A stretch of 64,000 nucleotides of DNA from Limnanthes douglasii subsp. nivea (GCA_036936605.1 JAUPFV010000005.1:125048453-125112452), one strand, 5' to 3'. Shown: positions 11,291 to 23,080, numbered from the stretch's first letter. Notes: a model not told the origin generated them from the sequence alone. Translations and numbers: made by a program.

Positions 11291-11639
11291 ACTCTCTTCC
11301 TTTACGTCTTCTTCTTCACTCCCCACGACACGGGACCGTTGTGCCCGATTAAGATTAATATTTCTTACTGGAGGAACATCCTTCTCTCCAACAAACCCTC
11401 CCACACTTAACACTTATCACTCCTGTTCTGATTGAACTTGTAAGGATAAGGATCCTTATGATTCCCTTAACTTTCTACCATGAGGAATCAACAACAATAC
11501 TCAAGTGATATTCTTATCCATGTAGCATTGTTCCATGAATCCCCTTAGACGAGCAGTTGTTGCTTTCTCTCCACTCTGCTGCAATGGTTAACTCAACAAT
11601 CGACCATAACCCAGCTTGTAAATAGTTGACTTATGTAAA
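11291..11639. other. Unassigned stretch
   Basis: Between the protease trace and the next fragment. Several short frames are open on both strands, but none matches a family I know. It probably contains the breakpoint between two element remnants. Confidence 0.4.
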
Positions 11640-12335
11640 TAATCGTAAAGGTTCTTGTAACCACGTAGAACTTTCTAAGTTTGTAACTCTAATAAGTAGG
11701 TTGACAGCTCTCTCTCGTAAGTTTTCCTTACACCACTCCTGGTATTTTCCTTCACTCCTGGTATAAACATCTTAGTTAGTAGGGGCACAAAGTAAGTAGC
11801 GACACAGATTTCTGCAGTGTGTTCCTTACATTTGGTCTTCCACATTCGTTCAAGCTGCAAGTTTAGTAATGCATTCTCGTGCACCTAGTTACCAGAGACA
11901 AACAAGAAGGATTTTTTCCAGTTCTTATTAGACCTAGGAAATTCTACTATTTTTTCAGATATTAGCAACTTGGGCATAAAAAAGAAGAAGATTTGGCTAA
12001 TTTGGCCATGTCTATTACAGCCAATAGATCTGCTAAACAGATTGATATGTCTAGCAATCGTGAACTGAGGAGTATACTCAACATTGTTCTCCATCCATTT
12101 GCCACTAATTGAGTTGGGCAAATGCCCAAAAAGCTGAAGAAATCTCAGATTAAGCTCGACAATGGCAAACATACACCCTGGTCAAATATGGTAATAAACA
12201 AACAGGTTTCCTCATTTGAAAGGGGTGTTCCCCAACATCTGGAATGTTAACAATAACCTCACTAGGTATACCATATTAGTCCCTAAAGCAGGGTAGGGAA
12301 ATCCATGTGTCCAGACTTAAGAGTTATTTTGGAAA
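11640..12335 (-). pseudogene. Gypsy Transposase_28-like fragment, divergent copy
   Basis: On minus, in shifting frames: VNIPDVGEHPF, VCLPLSSLI then DFFSFLGICPTQLVANGWRT, then NLFSRSIG and WKKSFLFVSGN. The order (a G-E-H-P segment, hydrophobic L-P-L, P-x-Q-L-x-x-N-G-W, then F-x-F-V-S-G) is that of the 'putative gypsy type transposon' family found as an extra ORF in plant gypsy elements. It is more like the classical family than the four aORF copies elsewhere in the window. Identity is by motif only. Confidence 0.55.
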
Positions 12336-13642
12336 AGTGGCTTTTTAAAAATACAGGGTCTTTAATCTATGATTTCATGACTCTCACCGCTTTCATCGTA
12401 TTTATTACAACTTTTTTTTGGACCCATCTTGTGTGTTAATTGACTGCAATGATAACGTGGGAGGTGTAAAATTATGCAATTTGAAGAACAACTAAACACC
12501 TGAACACCGCTACCGCTAATGGGGGTTATTTGGGCCTCTATACCCGCGCCAAGAGGGTTTAGTATTAAGGTGTTTTTTATTAACGAGAAAACAGAGAAAG
12601 TTATTAGCTAACTTGTGTAAGTATAAGGCGTCGCCTAAAATTTTCGCTTGAGGTTGATGAAGAAACTCTTGAAATGTTTGCGATATCGCTTCAAATACTA
12701 GTATACAGACTTATGATTTGCAAAAATCAGCAATATGGGTTTCTAAAGTGATGATTAACTGCATGTGTGATTAATGACAGTGAAACCTAGTTTAACACGC
12801 CTCCAAATAGAAACTGAAGCGTTTATTTTGAAAATAAGACTTAGGTGATAGACCACTCACCATCGCGCGCCTCTAATAGTCAACACGTGGCGCTCTCCCG
12901 TGAGTTATTCAAGAATTTCGTGATTGTTATACTAATGTCATTTATGCTACCATTACATATTTCAAGTACTACAAATATTCTCTTCGATTATTATTAATTA
13001 TTCATTTCAAGAATTTTATATCTTCGCCCTTCAGTCCTTGAACTAGGGGGTGCCCTGATAAGGGGGTAATCACCGCACGAAGAGAATAAACATACATATC
13101 CGAGCAAAGCGGGTTATAGGCCGAGCTGGTAATAAAATGAAAAGGAAGCACAGGAAAAGTCGAACAAGTCGGTAGGTGGACTTCGCCGAATAAGGAAACA
13201 GAAAGATAAATCCATGAGGAGATAATGGCCCTTAACCGAGAAGAAGAGAAAATATTGGATAAGGAGCTCGGTATGTACTGTTTAATATCTTCTCTGCTCG
13301 GAATCTACAAAGATTATAACTAAGAAGAGGTAAACGAGCGCATATGATATTAAACAAGCAGAACCAACCGATCACCCTGTATAACGAATGATGCTCAGAA
13401 CGAGGCTTAGGGCCACAATAGAAGAATCAGTCAAACCTTTTTTTAACGGACTTTAAATCAGGTCCCACAATGTAAATATAGTTAAGATGTGTAATTAGTG
13501 TAGTCAAATAGTAGAATGATGGGGAATAACCGTTGGAAATAATATAAAACGGGATATAACCTTAATCAATCTATGATCTCTCTTATTTGATAATATAATT
13601 TACTATTTGGAAGTTTACTTTGTTATTCCCATTAACATCAAA
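12336..13642. other. Non-coding stretch, right part possibly a gypsy LTR
   Basis: 12336-13050 shows nothing I recognise. From about 13051 (TGCCCTGATAAGG) to 13620 the DNA is richer in CCGAGC/GCCGAG words, contains TATAAAA at 13543-13549, and leads directly into aORF copy 2. In a minus-oriented Tat element the 3' LTR would sit exactly here. No partner LTR was seen, so this is a positional inference. Confidence 0.35.
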
Positions 13643-14455
13643 GACGGTTGGTTGAAGGTATCTGAGTTAGAATAAAAGAAAAAGAAAGCTAGAATCGTTG
13701 TTAGGAAGCCTGTTGTTTCACCTCCGGCTATCAATACTCATGCTATTGATGACGGTAGTGTTTATTCTTTACAGACGTAATATTCCCTCGGAGCCTTCTA
13801 CAACTTCCCAATCGTCCACCTCAGATAGGCGTCCCTCAAGACCATCTTAATCTGAAAGGGCCACGAGTCAACAAACTCATTCAAATCTAAAGCTATGGGT
13901 CGGGTCAGAGGATGTCACCCCACTCAGAGTAACTAGAAAATCAAAGGGAAAGGCTAAAGTCGTTACAAAGCCCTTAACACCGTCTGACTTTTCCTCTCAA
14001 CCAAATTATAATAAGGAGGAAACACTTATTATGGAAGGTGATGTTAGTACTCAGCCTATCGGAACATTAGGATCGGAACCGAAGGTGATGAAAGAAGTTA
14101 TGGAAGATCTTAGTGAAGATTCTCCCTTTAAGCATATTCTCAAACAAGGGAAACTTCAGATCTCTTTGTTAGCAAAGTTCTCAGAAGAAAGAAAGTTCAA
14201 GAAAAATGTGAAGCTCTAGAAGAAGAATCGGAAGACTCATAATCTCATTGGTTGGACGCGTCACACCCAATTTTAAGAGAGTGGATGTAAAATATATTTT
14301 GGAACTGAATAAGATATCTTACGTTTATTTTCACAAAAAAAAATTGGATGTTGTTCGTACTAAATGAGGATTCCTAGACATGATTAGAGTTAGAGTGCCA
14401 AAACCTAGGGAAAGTTTGATGAGTTGCAGCTCTAACGAGCTAGTAGTTTAAAGAA
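13643..14455 (+). pseudogene. Antisense extra ORF fragment (aORF copy 2)
   Basis: Begins DGWLKVSELE and KKKARIVVRKP, like GGWLNLSELEKAQ of copy 4. The middle is Ser/Pro-rich (SSTSDRRPSRPS), then 14031-14219 reads EGDVSTQPIGT and EVMEDLSEDS. 14240-14440 gives GRVTPNFKRVDVKYILEL, NKISYVYFHKKKLDVV and RVPKPRESLMSC, closely following 3010-3190 of copy 1. It breaks off at 14455 just before the S-E-I-V-R-Y segment, where an LTR-like repeat begins. Stops and frameshifts are present. Confidence 0.72.
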
Positions 14456-14479
14456 ATGTGATAAAATCATGTGTATTCA

Positions 14480-14760
14480 AAGAGAAAAGAATTCTCTCAT
14501 TTTATGTCAAAACTCTCTCTCCCTAACTTTCTATCTTTATAATTACTATCTCTAATATATATCATCTTAAGAGGAGGTACCCCTATCGATGAGGTACCTC
14601 CTCTTGACGAAATACCTCTTATGATACATGCAACCCGTTCTCTAACATATTCTTAAAGGTTTTATCCAAGTATTTCTTTCCACATTTAAGTTATTTAATC
14701 TTTTACTTCACTAACATTTGATCTTGGTGATGTATTATCCATCAAAACTCGAAATGTCTA
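14480..14760. repeat. Dispersed repeat paired with 17370-17650
   Basis: Shares with 17370-17650 the series CTCTCTC..CTAACTTTC, GAGGTACCC, TCTTGACGAAATACCT, ATTTCTTTCCA..TTAAGTT and TTACTTCACT..ACATTTGATCTT. It resembles the downstream part of an LTR. It contains a 13-bp perfect inverted repeat, AAGAGGAGGTACC with an 11-nt loop (14569-14605), which the other copy lacks. Confidence 0.7.
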
Positions 14761-15164
14761 TCAGAAATATTTTTAAAATATCCTAGTTTTTAAAGAAAAC
14801 TAAAAAGCATATGCTAAATCAATGGTTCTAACTCCCACACGAGTGAAATAAATATGTCGAGAGTTTATGCATTGTTTTACTCGTCAAGGTTGTAATAACA
14901 GACATTTACTCAATATTGTTAACCGAGATAAGATATTTGAATTGTTTAGGTAGAAATATGATGTATAGTATTTTCAATTATTTAAAATATTAAATGTATA
15001 TTCATGATCAATTGTTTTTTGGAAAAGTTGTTAAACGAAGTGGACGAATGTGATGTAAGCATCTCATATCGGTCAAAATTGTTTAATAAATTATAGGTTA
15101 GATCTCAAATGATATTATTTTTTCATTCACGGGATTTATATTATAGTTTTCTGGATTTAAGACG

Positions 15165-15970
15165 AGACTATGATCCAATTTGGTCCGGTTTGTTTTGATT
15201 TCATTTTGGTCTGTTATGGTTCAGTCTAATTTTGGTTTGGTTCGTTACCGGTATGGTTTCGATCCAGTTTGGTCCATTATTAAAGAATATTAAATTCAAT
15301 TATAATTTGATTTTCAATTTTCTATTTAAATAAAATATATAAAAATTAACATATAGTCCCCTCTTATGGTATTAAATTTCAATTTTTCAACAATTAGCCA
15401 ATATTCTCAATGGAGCAAATTAAAAAAAAAATAGTTTACAACTTCCCTTTTGTTAAGAGCACATAAGATAAGAGGAAAACATAAGATAAGAGGAAAGAAG
15501 TTGATTGGAAAGGTGAAAAGAAAAAAAAAATTGAACAACAAAGAATTGATAAATTGATAGATACCTCAACGAAAAATGATATAAAAATATAATTTAGAAG
15601 TTCAATTTTATTTTTTAACGGATATTTAGCTAAACCTTTTGGCAATATAATATATAAAAAATAGGTTTAAAAAAAACAATCGACTCTACCATTTTTATCA
15701 GTTCGATTATGTATCGGTTCCATCACTTTTTCGGTTTTATGTCAATTCTATCGGTTTACTGATTTTATCAGTTCAGTTCCAATCAGTTCCAATGGTTTAT
15801 CGGTTCGGTTTTGAACTTGTTTATTGTTTTGGTCTCTCACTCGTCTCGGTGTTTAGAATGGAACCACAAATCGGACCGTTAAAGTTCGGCCAGTTTTTGG
15901 TCCGATTCTTAACGGTTGGGTTCCGATTCAGTTCTCGATTCTCAACAATCATTAACAGCCCTAGTTTGGC
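15165..15970. repeat. Low-complexity TCGGTTC/TTTGGTCC-rich repeat
   Basis: 15165-15290 and 15690-15965 are built of short GGTT/GGTC words (TTTGGTCCGGTTTG, TCGGTTCGGTTTTG), with an AT-rich part between that includes short A runs. The right end reads TTAACAGCCCTAG, reminiscent of hAT-type non-autonomous elements whose termini begin like CTAGGGCTG. The left end was not found. No reliable gene; the open frame at 15792-15974 is a product of the low-complexity sequence. Confidence 0.5.
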
Positions 15971-16337
15971 GTAAACACAAAAAACTAAAAATTAAAAAAA
16001 AAGGTTGTAAACTCGATAATAATTACTCCAAACATAACACAACAAATTTTCTAAGCCGAATATTAAAAGAAGTACATTAAACTTCATGCTACCATCATTA
16101 ATATTTTAAAACGTGAACAAATACTTTTTTTTTTGTTTCAAGGACTAAAGGTCACGCATATGTTGCATGACAGATACCATTTTTAATTAAATAAAAAAAA
16201 GTACTCTAATCAAACAAAGAAGTACTTCAGTCGAACAAGGGAGCTACACATCTGATAGACCGTCCTCGTATAAAATCAAATCAAATATTTATCTCTAAAC
16301 ATTTTTGTGGAATATCTACAATCACTAGGGATATGAC

Positions 16338-16665
16338 TTTAAGTCAAGCAAACCATCTATGAGATCAAAGACCATGTAAAAATAAAGATATCAGTTTAAG
16401 TCATACCAAGGATCTTTGAGATTAAAAGCCACATAACATTAGCAATATAATTTTAAGTTAACTTAACGATCCATGTGATCAAAGGTCACGCAAAACAGCA
16501 ATATGACCTTAAGTCAAGCCAACGATCCATGAGATCAAAGGCCACACAACACCAGCAATACAAATTGAACATTCTATGAGATCAAAGATCATGTAAAAAT
16601 ATCGATATCATTTTAAGGCAAGCCAAAAGATCTACGAGATCAAAGGACACACTCCCGGTACCAAA
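16338..16665. repeat. 57-bp minisatellite, about 5-6 degenerate units
   Basis: Units begin TTTAAGTCAAGC near 16338, 16395, 16452 and 16508, with degenerate ones after that. Each contains GATCCATGAGATCAAAGG and CACA..AGCAATAT. No coding potential. Confidence 0.8.
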
Positions 16666-17209
16666 AATGATAAATAGTAAAAGCTCTAACTATATATCAA
16701 ATCAATGATCAACGAGATAAAATTCCATATACAATAGGCCATAAATTTCAGACGGTAAATGCCCTTGTATTAATGAGGTATACTTTGAAGAAGACATGAT
16801 GATACAATATGTAAGTAAGGATTGTGGAGTTAAAACTAAATAAGGGTTATTCGACGAGCATCATAGAAGTACGAGATATTCCTTAAAGAGAAGCATCAAG
16901 CAGTTAAGGTATACCTTAAAAAAAATGAAGTTTGACCTAACGAACATCACAACAATAAAAATATATAATATAATTCATATATGGGTGTAGTTTTCTATTT
17001 GCATTGATATTCACCCATAATTGTTTCTACCCCAATGGTGCAGGAAGGTTCAAACAAAGTGTGGTATCGTATAAATTTTAAAAAATTACTCACCAAAAAG
17101 ATGTGAAGAATAAATTATTTAATGTTTAGATTATCCGAGTATACTTGAAGATTTATAAATCTTAAGTCTTAATTAGTTTTTTGGCTCAAGAATAATGGGA
17201 GTGAGCAAT

Positions 17210-17650
17210 AAATAAGAGCGTGTATGTAATCAAGTATATATGGATTATATTTGGTATAAATACACCCCCTTTATTAAAGGGTATTATGAAACTTTTAGAG
17301 AGTAAAGAGTATTATAGATCTTTTATATTTGTAACTAGACGAGAAATATCACAAATAGCAGTTCCCCCAAATGGAAAGGGAACTCTTTTATTTTATGCTC
17401 AATCTCGCTCTCTCTCTAGAATTACTTATCAAATATAACCCATTTTAAGCAGAGGTACCCATTTTGAACGAGGCATCCTTTTTTAATGAGATAAATTCTC
17501 TTGACAAGATACCTTTATAAGATATAGGTCTAATTATATAATATGTCGTAAAAGGTCATGTAAATCATTTCTTTCCATACTTGAGTTGTTTAGTCTTTTA
17601 CATCACTTACATTTGATCTTAACGAGGTATTTTCCCACCGAAATATATAA
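17210..17650. repeat. LTR-like repeat with TATA box
   Basis: GGTATAAATACACCCCC at about 17255 is a good TATA box. It is followed by a leader with CTCTCTCT and by the segment shared with 14480-14760. This looks like U3-R-U5 of an LTR, but no coding region or PBS could be tied to it. It may be a second LTR of whatever left the 14480 copy. Confidence 0.45.
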
Positions 17651-18410
17651 CTCATCTTTTCATAATATAGCGGATAAATTATATGCCCTTTCTTTTATGA
17701 GGTCACCATTTTAAATGAGCTTACAAAATTAAAACGTTAAATTATACCATAATTATGTTTTATGTTTAACTAGTGTTTACAAAGTGTTTTTTCTTATGTT
17801 CTTGAATTTATACAAGATTAAGCCTCATCCAACTATATTCTGATCTCGTTGGTTGTTGGGAAAACCTCAAACTAATTTGTTAGGTTTGTAGTTTATGAAC
17901 AGTTAATAGAGGTCCAACTAGATTCTAAAAATGAATTGTTTATGAACAATAATAATATACACCTAAACAAATTATTTAAAAACATTATGGGATATTACGT
18001 GGTATATTATATACCATCTCGAATAAGTTTCCAGAAAAAATAATAGAAATCATATGAAGAAGAGTTTATTAAAAATAGTCAAAATGATTACAAAAACTAT
18101 ACAAAATATATATGCGATATGATTTATAATTGGAAGCGACAATAAAAAAAATTAACAATGAAAAAAAGAAACTTTCAAAATTTTGAGTTTATATCATTCA
18201 CTTATTTTGGTTGTGCGGGCTCTCAAACGAGCTATTATGTTTATTATATGATTACATTATTTAGATTTATCCTCTCATCCATACGGTTTAGCATATATAT
18301 ATATATATATCAGCCCATTATATAAATTTTTAGTATGACCATATATATAAATTAGGATCTTGGTACAAGTTTACTAAGAGTTTTGTCTACAGCTTTTAAT
18401 ATTATACGTG
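17651..18410. other. AT-rich intergenic stretch
   Basis: Low-complexity AT-rich DNA with a (TA)n near 18294-18310. No gene or repeat seen up to the target-site duplication ACGTG at 18406-18410. Confidence 0.6.
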
Positions 18411-18758
18411 TGATGTAGTCTAGAAAGTCCAAACAAAAGTCTTTTTAATTTTATTTATTTTATTCAAATAACTTATGTAGTTAAATCAAATCTAATTATA
18501 TTAAGATTTTATTTTATTTTATTTTATTTTATTTTATTTTAAATATTTATTTTATTTCCTTGTATTATAATTTAGGGTTTTGAGGAGCTCTTATATAAAG
18601 CCTCATATGCCTTAAGTTATTTTAATTTTTTGGAATAATATATTTTTATCTCTGAAAATTTCAATTTTTGTTACCCTTAGTTTAGGGTTTCAACATGTTA
18701 CTCTTGAATTAGGGTTTCATCTATCGTTGATTCTTCTTCTATTTCCGACGCGGCATCA
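18411..18758 (+). repeat. 5' LTR of the 18.4-kb element
   Basis: 348 bp, TG..CA ends. Contains TATATAAA at 18592-18599 as the likely TATA box and a (TTTTA)n tract at about 18508-18542. Nearly identical to 19259-19603, so insertion was fairly recent. Confidence 0.93.
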
Positions 18759-18761
18759 GTG

Positions 18762-18774
18762 TGGTATCAGAGCC
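18762..18774 (+). promoter_or_regulatory. Primer-binding site (initiator Met-tRNA)
   Basis: TGGTATCAGAGCC, three bases after the LTR, matches the usual plant copia/TRIM PBS. A 75-codon frame (from GTG 18761 to 18988) overlaps it; its first ATG is at 18792. I recognise no domain and doubt it is a gene. Confidence 0.85.
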
Positions 18775-19258
18775 TCAGTTCCTGCTATGGGGAAGCATGT
18801 TTCTAAAGCCTGAATATTCTGATTCAGGGTTTAAAGAAGAGAACAACACACGTGGTCATGAAGATCGGGAAGATCGTTTGAGTATGAGGGGACATACCAG
18901 CCGTTTCAATGACGATCATATTGACCGGTTACTGAAGGAGTTTAAATTGGCTACCAATCGTCGAATCAAGGTAAAACTGTCTTATTGAGATGTAGTCTCA
19001 GGCTATGAAGAGGTTTTCAAAACCATTTTTTTCATCAACTGGACATGGGGATGTTGTCTTCAGGCTATGAAAAGGTTTTCGAAACTATTTTTTTCTTTCA
19101 ACTGGGTGGCTTCAATGTGACTTCGAATAAGGAACGCTCGAGAAGAATTTATCTTATTCCGATAAGGTCACAAATTATAATTCCCAATGTAACGATTGAA
19201 TAAAATAAAATAAATAATTTGGGTTCTTGATGGTGAATTCTTGTCAACCACGAGAGGA

Positions 19259-19603
19259 TGATGTAGCCCAGAAAGTCCAAACAAAAGCCTTTTTAATTTT
19301 ATTTTATTTTATTCAAATATCTTATGTATTTAAATGAAATCTAATTATATTAATATTTTATTTTATTTTATTTTATTTTATTTTAAAATAGTTATTTTAT
19401 TTCCTTGTATTATAATTTAGAGTTTTGAGAAGCTCTTATATAAAGCTTCGTATGCCTTAAATTATTTTAATTTTTTGGAATAATATATTTTTATCTCTGA
19501 AAATTTCAATTTTTGTTACCCTTAGATTAGGGTTTCATCATGTTACTCTTGAATTAGGGTTTCATCTATCGTTGATTCTTCTTCTATTTCCGCCGCGGTT
19601 TCA
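19259..19603 (+). repeat. 3' LTR of the 18.4-kb element
   Basis: 345 bp, same order of features as the 5' LTR, TATA box at 19437-19444, followed directly by the ACGTG target duplication. Confidence 0.93.
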
Positions 19604-21099
19604 ACGTGTCATTTTTCCAAAGGTTATTTTTATATTTTCATTTAATTATTTCCAAAACATTAATTTTAACATTGAAATTACTAACACATTGTTTTATTCC
19701 TTTCTAAATTTTATCACATAAGAGGTATTGTTTATTTTTTCTGTATTATTATTAACAAAGAAATGCAGGAAATTAAAAAGATGCATAAACAAAATTAAAT
19801 ATCAATATCTAGGGCTTTGTTTTGGTCTTTACTCGAAATAACTTTAAAGGTTCATCAGTGTTCTAATATTTTGAAAATATAATGTATAAGTCTTTTGTAT
19901 AACTATAAGTGGATAAAAGTTCGTTTTAAACACAATCGTGTGTCTTTTACCTTATTGTTATGAGTTATTGGGTTGGTTTTTTTACTTCTTGTTGTGGATT
20001 TTGCTTGAGTCATTTAGATCTTTCTTCGTAAAAGTCGGCTTAAAGGTGCTTCAATGATTGATGATCTTTCTTCGTAAAAGTCGGCTTAAAGGTGCTTCAA
20101 TGATTGATTAAGGAGTTTTTGTGCTACTCAATTTACTAATCTTGATTTGGAGGGTGAGTGTGTTTCAGTAGCGATCATATGAAAATTGGATGCAATCACT
20201 TTATCATCATCTTTGAGGTCTTTTAGTAAGTTATTTTATTTAATATTAAGATGTGGAGTTTTAAACTACGTTCTCTTTAATTAGGATGAATATTTGGGAT
20301 GATTGTATTAAGTACATTAAAGTTTATATATTTTTTTATCTTTAAAGGACATAAAATGATAAAAACAAGAAGAATGTTTAATGTTTGTTTTTCTTTAAAT
20401 GTGAGTTATAATTTTCTACTACCGAATGTTTTTCGATTACATATATATTTTTTTATAAAATGTCTAATACGACATCAAATTTTATAAATAGTATTGGTCG
20501 GCGTAACAATAACGACATTTGTCGATATGCCACCGTCTGTTTACTAAGATTATCATAGATTATCAATGCGTGTATTCCATTTAAGAACTCTTAAACTTAA
20601 CAAGGTTATTGTATAGTATTCAAACAACCAAATTTATCATCTTGATTATGAAGCAATATTTTTTGTTCATATTATAGTTTTAGTTCTCATTTATCTAGGA
20701 AAATTTGCAAGCCTTAATTAACTAAGTCTACACGATTTTAGAGTTATAAAACCATTATTTCTATCAAGTTCCGTTATAATCGTAGGTGAAGCTTATATTA
20801 TAAGTCAGCTTGTTTTTTACCATTTGTAATCTAAAAAACATAACAGAAACACAATACAAAGGTACTTACTTTTCACTTTAAATATATATATTTCAATATT
20901 CTTACTCATCTTACTCAACTTCTTAATTTTTTTAATGAGTGTTGGTTGTTGTTTTTTTCTGAACGACTCAAGTAATTTAAAATAATTTCACAAATCTTGA
21001 TTAAGAAGCATAAGATGAGAAAAATAACAAAAACAAAACAAAAAAAATTATCAATTCATATAAAACATTTTTCTTTTCAATATTATTTATCATCGTATT
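19604..21099. other. AT-rich intergenic stretch with one recent small duplication
   Basis: No gene recognised; the only structure is the 46-bp duplication listed separately. Open frames here are short and A/T-driven. Confidence 0.55.
20017..20108. repeat. Perfect 46-bp tandem duplication
   Basis: GATCTTTCTTCGTAAAAG.. to ..CAATGATTGAT occurs twice without a difference (20017-20062 and 20063-20108). No matching bases flank the unit, so there is no microhomology at the join. Confidence 0.97.
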
Positions 21100-21460
21100 T
21101 GATACGGAAGTAGGATTTTGAGGATTAAATTGTAAATAATATAAATTTAAGGATTAAACTGTAAATAACGTAAGTTTAGTCCTTAAATTACATGTAATAT
21201 AAGTTTTATAGAACATTTGTGATTATGTATAATTATTAAGGACTAAATAGCAATTTGTCCTCTTTTGTAACAAATTTTACTTTAAGACTAAGTTTTGGCT
21301 CTTCAATATAAAAGGGCAAGGCTACTCTAATAAAGAGGTTGAACACTTTTTCAATTGAACTCATTTGTACTCAAACTTTCTCTCTTTAAAAACTCTCTAA
21401 CTCTTTCTCTCTCTAGACTTCTCTTATAACAATTTACTAAGGTGAAATCTTAACTCATCA
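21100..21460 (+). repeat. Solo LTR-like copy of the 55-kb Tat element family
   Basis: Starts TGATACGGAAGTAGG (TGATAAGGAAGTGG at 55259) and continues with GGACTAAATAG, GTCCTCTTTTGTAAC, TTCAATATAAAAGGGCAAGG (TATA box region), AATAAAGAGGTTGAACAC and TTTCTCTCT before ending near CTCATCA. It matches 55259-55552 in the same order. No PBS or internal region follows, so it is a solo LTR or a fragment. Flanking 5-mers (GTATT, AATTC) are not a clear duplication. Confidence 0.75.
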
Positions 21461-22889
21461 AATTCAAGTTCTTGGCAGATGGTTATGAGTTGATTACTTT
21501 TACTTGTGAATTGTTGCTAGTTTTTTTAATCTGATCAAGAATAGAAAATATAAAAGTTAGAAATTTGTTTTTGAAGATAATAACCTAGTTATTAGACTCG
21601 AAACATTTTTTGATGTAAATAAGTTATAGTAGATATTCAATAATTCGCGATTTAAAACTCTTTTAATACATGAGTTATTTGGAGATATGACATGTAAGAT
21701 GAAATAAAACTTAGATCATATTCACAAGATGTTAGATAAGTTAGATCTATAAACTCTTTAATTGGGCAGAATTTTGAAAAAGAGACAGAATTAGTAGAGT
21801 ATAATAAGATGTGTAAGTCGACATGAAATAAAAATACAGCCTAGTAGGCACAAGCTGGGATGCTCTGAGGTTGTATGTTAAGGAATAGACAGAGTTGGAG
21901 GAGTGTAATAATCGATGTTTAAGTGGGAAAATTATAAACATTGGTGTGAGGATATAAAAGTTATGATGGATAAGCGTAAGGGAGATAGAGAATATACACA
22001 CTAAAAACCTGTTATTAACGTACACATGACTTGAAAGCTCTTTTAGAGTGACAAGCTAAAATAAATGTGATGTTAAATTATCAAAGGGAATAAATATATT
22101 GAATTATTAGAGTTGAATTTAAAGATTACTTCATTATTTAGTAGAGTCATACTGGCTAATAATAAACCAAACAGAAAATCACTCGTGAAAACTTGGAAGA
22201 AATTAAATACTAATAAGGAAGTGTGTTTTAGCCATTGATTAGTATAAAAAAATATAAAGAATAAATATTCCAAGAAAGTCAAGCGTTATTATAAAACTAA
22301 AATAAAGTACAGTAATGTGATCTAACATAGAATAGACAAAAAAACCAGGATGGGTATATTTTTACACAATCTAAATCGTATGATTGTACATATAGTTGAA
22401 TAACAACATTATGTTGGGTTGGTATACATTGAACATTTAATCATAAATATAGAATAATGATTTTAATTGAAATGGTTGATTAGAAGATGCAAATATTTTG
22501 GCTAGGTCGAACTTATGGAAGACAATTACTAAAAAGAGAGATAAGTATTGCAAAATAAGCTCAAATTTAAATTCTCTAAGAATTTCAATCAAATGAACAC
22601 CAGTACGTTAGATAAAATTAAATTTATACTTCTAAATATTCGATATTAAATATTTTAAATATTAATGAGGAAAGCACATAAGAAACCAATCAGTTAACAA
22701 AATGGTGATGAGGATAAATTGCTAACGAGATCTTGAGTGAGAAAACAAATATATAGAATGATGTTATGATATCTTTAAAGAATGATCTTGATGAGACAAA
22801 TATTATGGTTGGACATTTATTGGTAGAAAGGATATTTCTCAATATAAAGTTTAAAAATAAACAAGGTATCAAATTTAGAACTTATTTTT
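21461..22889. other. AT-rich stretch, possibly decayed gypsy gag
   Basis: No sure gene. The sequence before the protease trace at 22911 could be decayed gag-pol of the same element, but no gag motif can be supported by eye. Confidence 0.35.
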
Positions 22890-23080
22890 TACTAAATAGT
22901 TTGTAAATAATAGAGTTTGTGGTGTCGTTATCGATGGAGACAGGTGCACAAATTTAGCAAAAGTTATATGGTAGATAAAGTTTTTAAAATAGTTTTGGAA
23001 CATCCTCACGATCAGTACTTTAATGTCTAAATTATTGTGGCATAATCAAAATGATCAAAAAAGTCTTTATAGAACTATTA
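22890..23080 (+). pseudogene. Chromovirus-type gypsy protease trace
   Basis: Conceptual frames give NRVCGVVIDGDRCTNLAKV and, after a frame change, HPHDQYF. Plant chromovirus pol usually shows I-D-G-G-S-C-T-N before a H-P-x-P-Y segment; here the G-S is changed to D-R. The upstream and downstream parts are too decayed to follow. A weak call resting on one motif. Confidence 0.45.

Larger units (their letters stand above)
18411..19603 (+). mobile_element. Complete non-autonomous LTR retrotransposon (TRIM/SMART-like)
   Basis: Two long terminal repeats (18411-18758 and 19259-19603) start TGATGTAG and end in TCA, and enclose only 500 bp. ACGTG at 18406-18410 and at 19604-19608 is a perfect 5-bp target-site duplication. 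TGGTATCAGAGCC at 18762-18774 is a primer-binding site for initiator Met-tRNA, as in Ty1/copia and TRIM elements. A short purine run (CGAGAGGA, 19251-19258) precedes the second LTR. The internal part has no pol; a 61-bp segment is tandemly repeated at about 18989-19110. It would need enzymes from another element. Confidence 0.93.

Noticed and set aside
15792..15974. 60-codon plus ORF (VYRFGFELVYCFG..)
   Set aside because: Encoded by a TCGGTTC-type low-complexity repeat; no domain.
18762..18774. TGGTATCAGAGCC as part of a tRNA gene
   Set aside because: Only the primer-binding complement is present; no cloverleaf surrounds it, and it sits directly after an LTR.
21100..21460. A 5-bp target duplication for the solo LTR
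   Set aside because: GTATT and AATTC do not match, and shifting the end by a few bases did not help.
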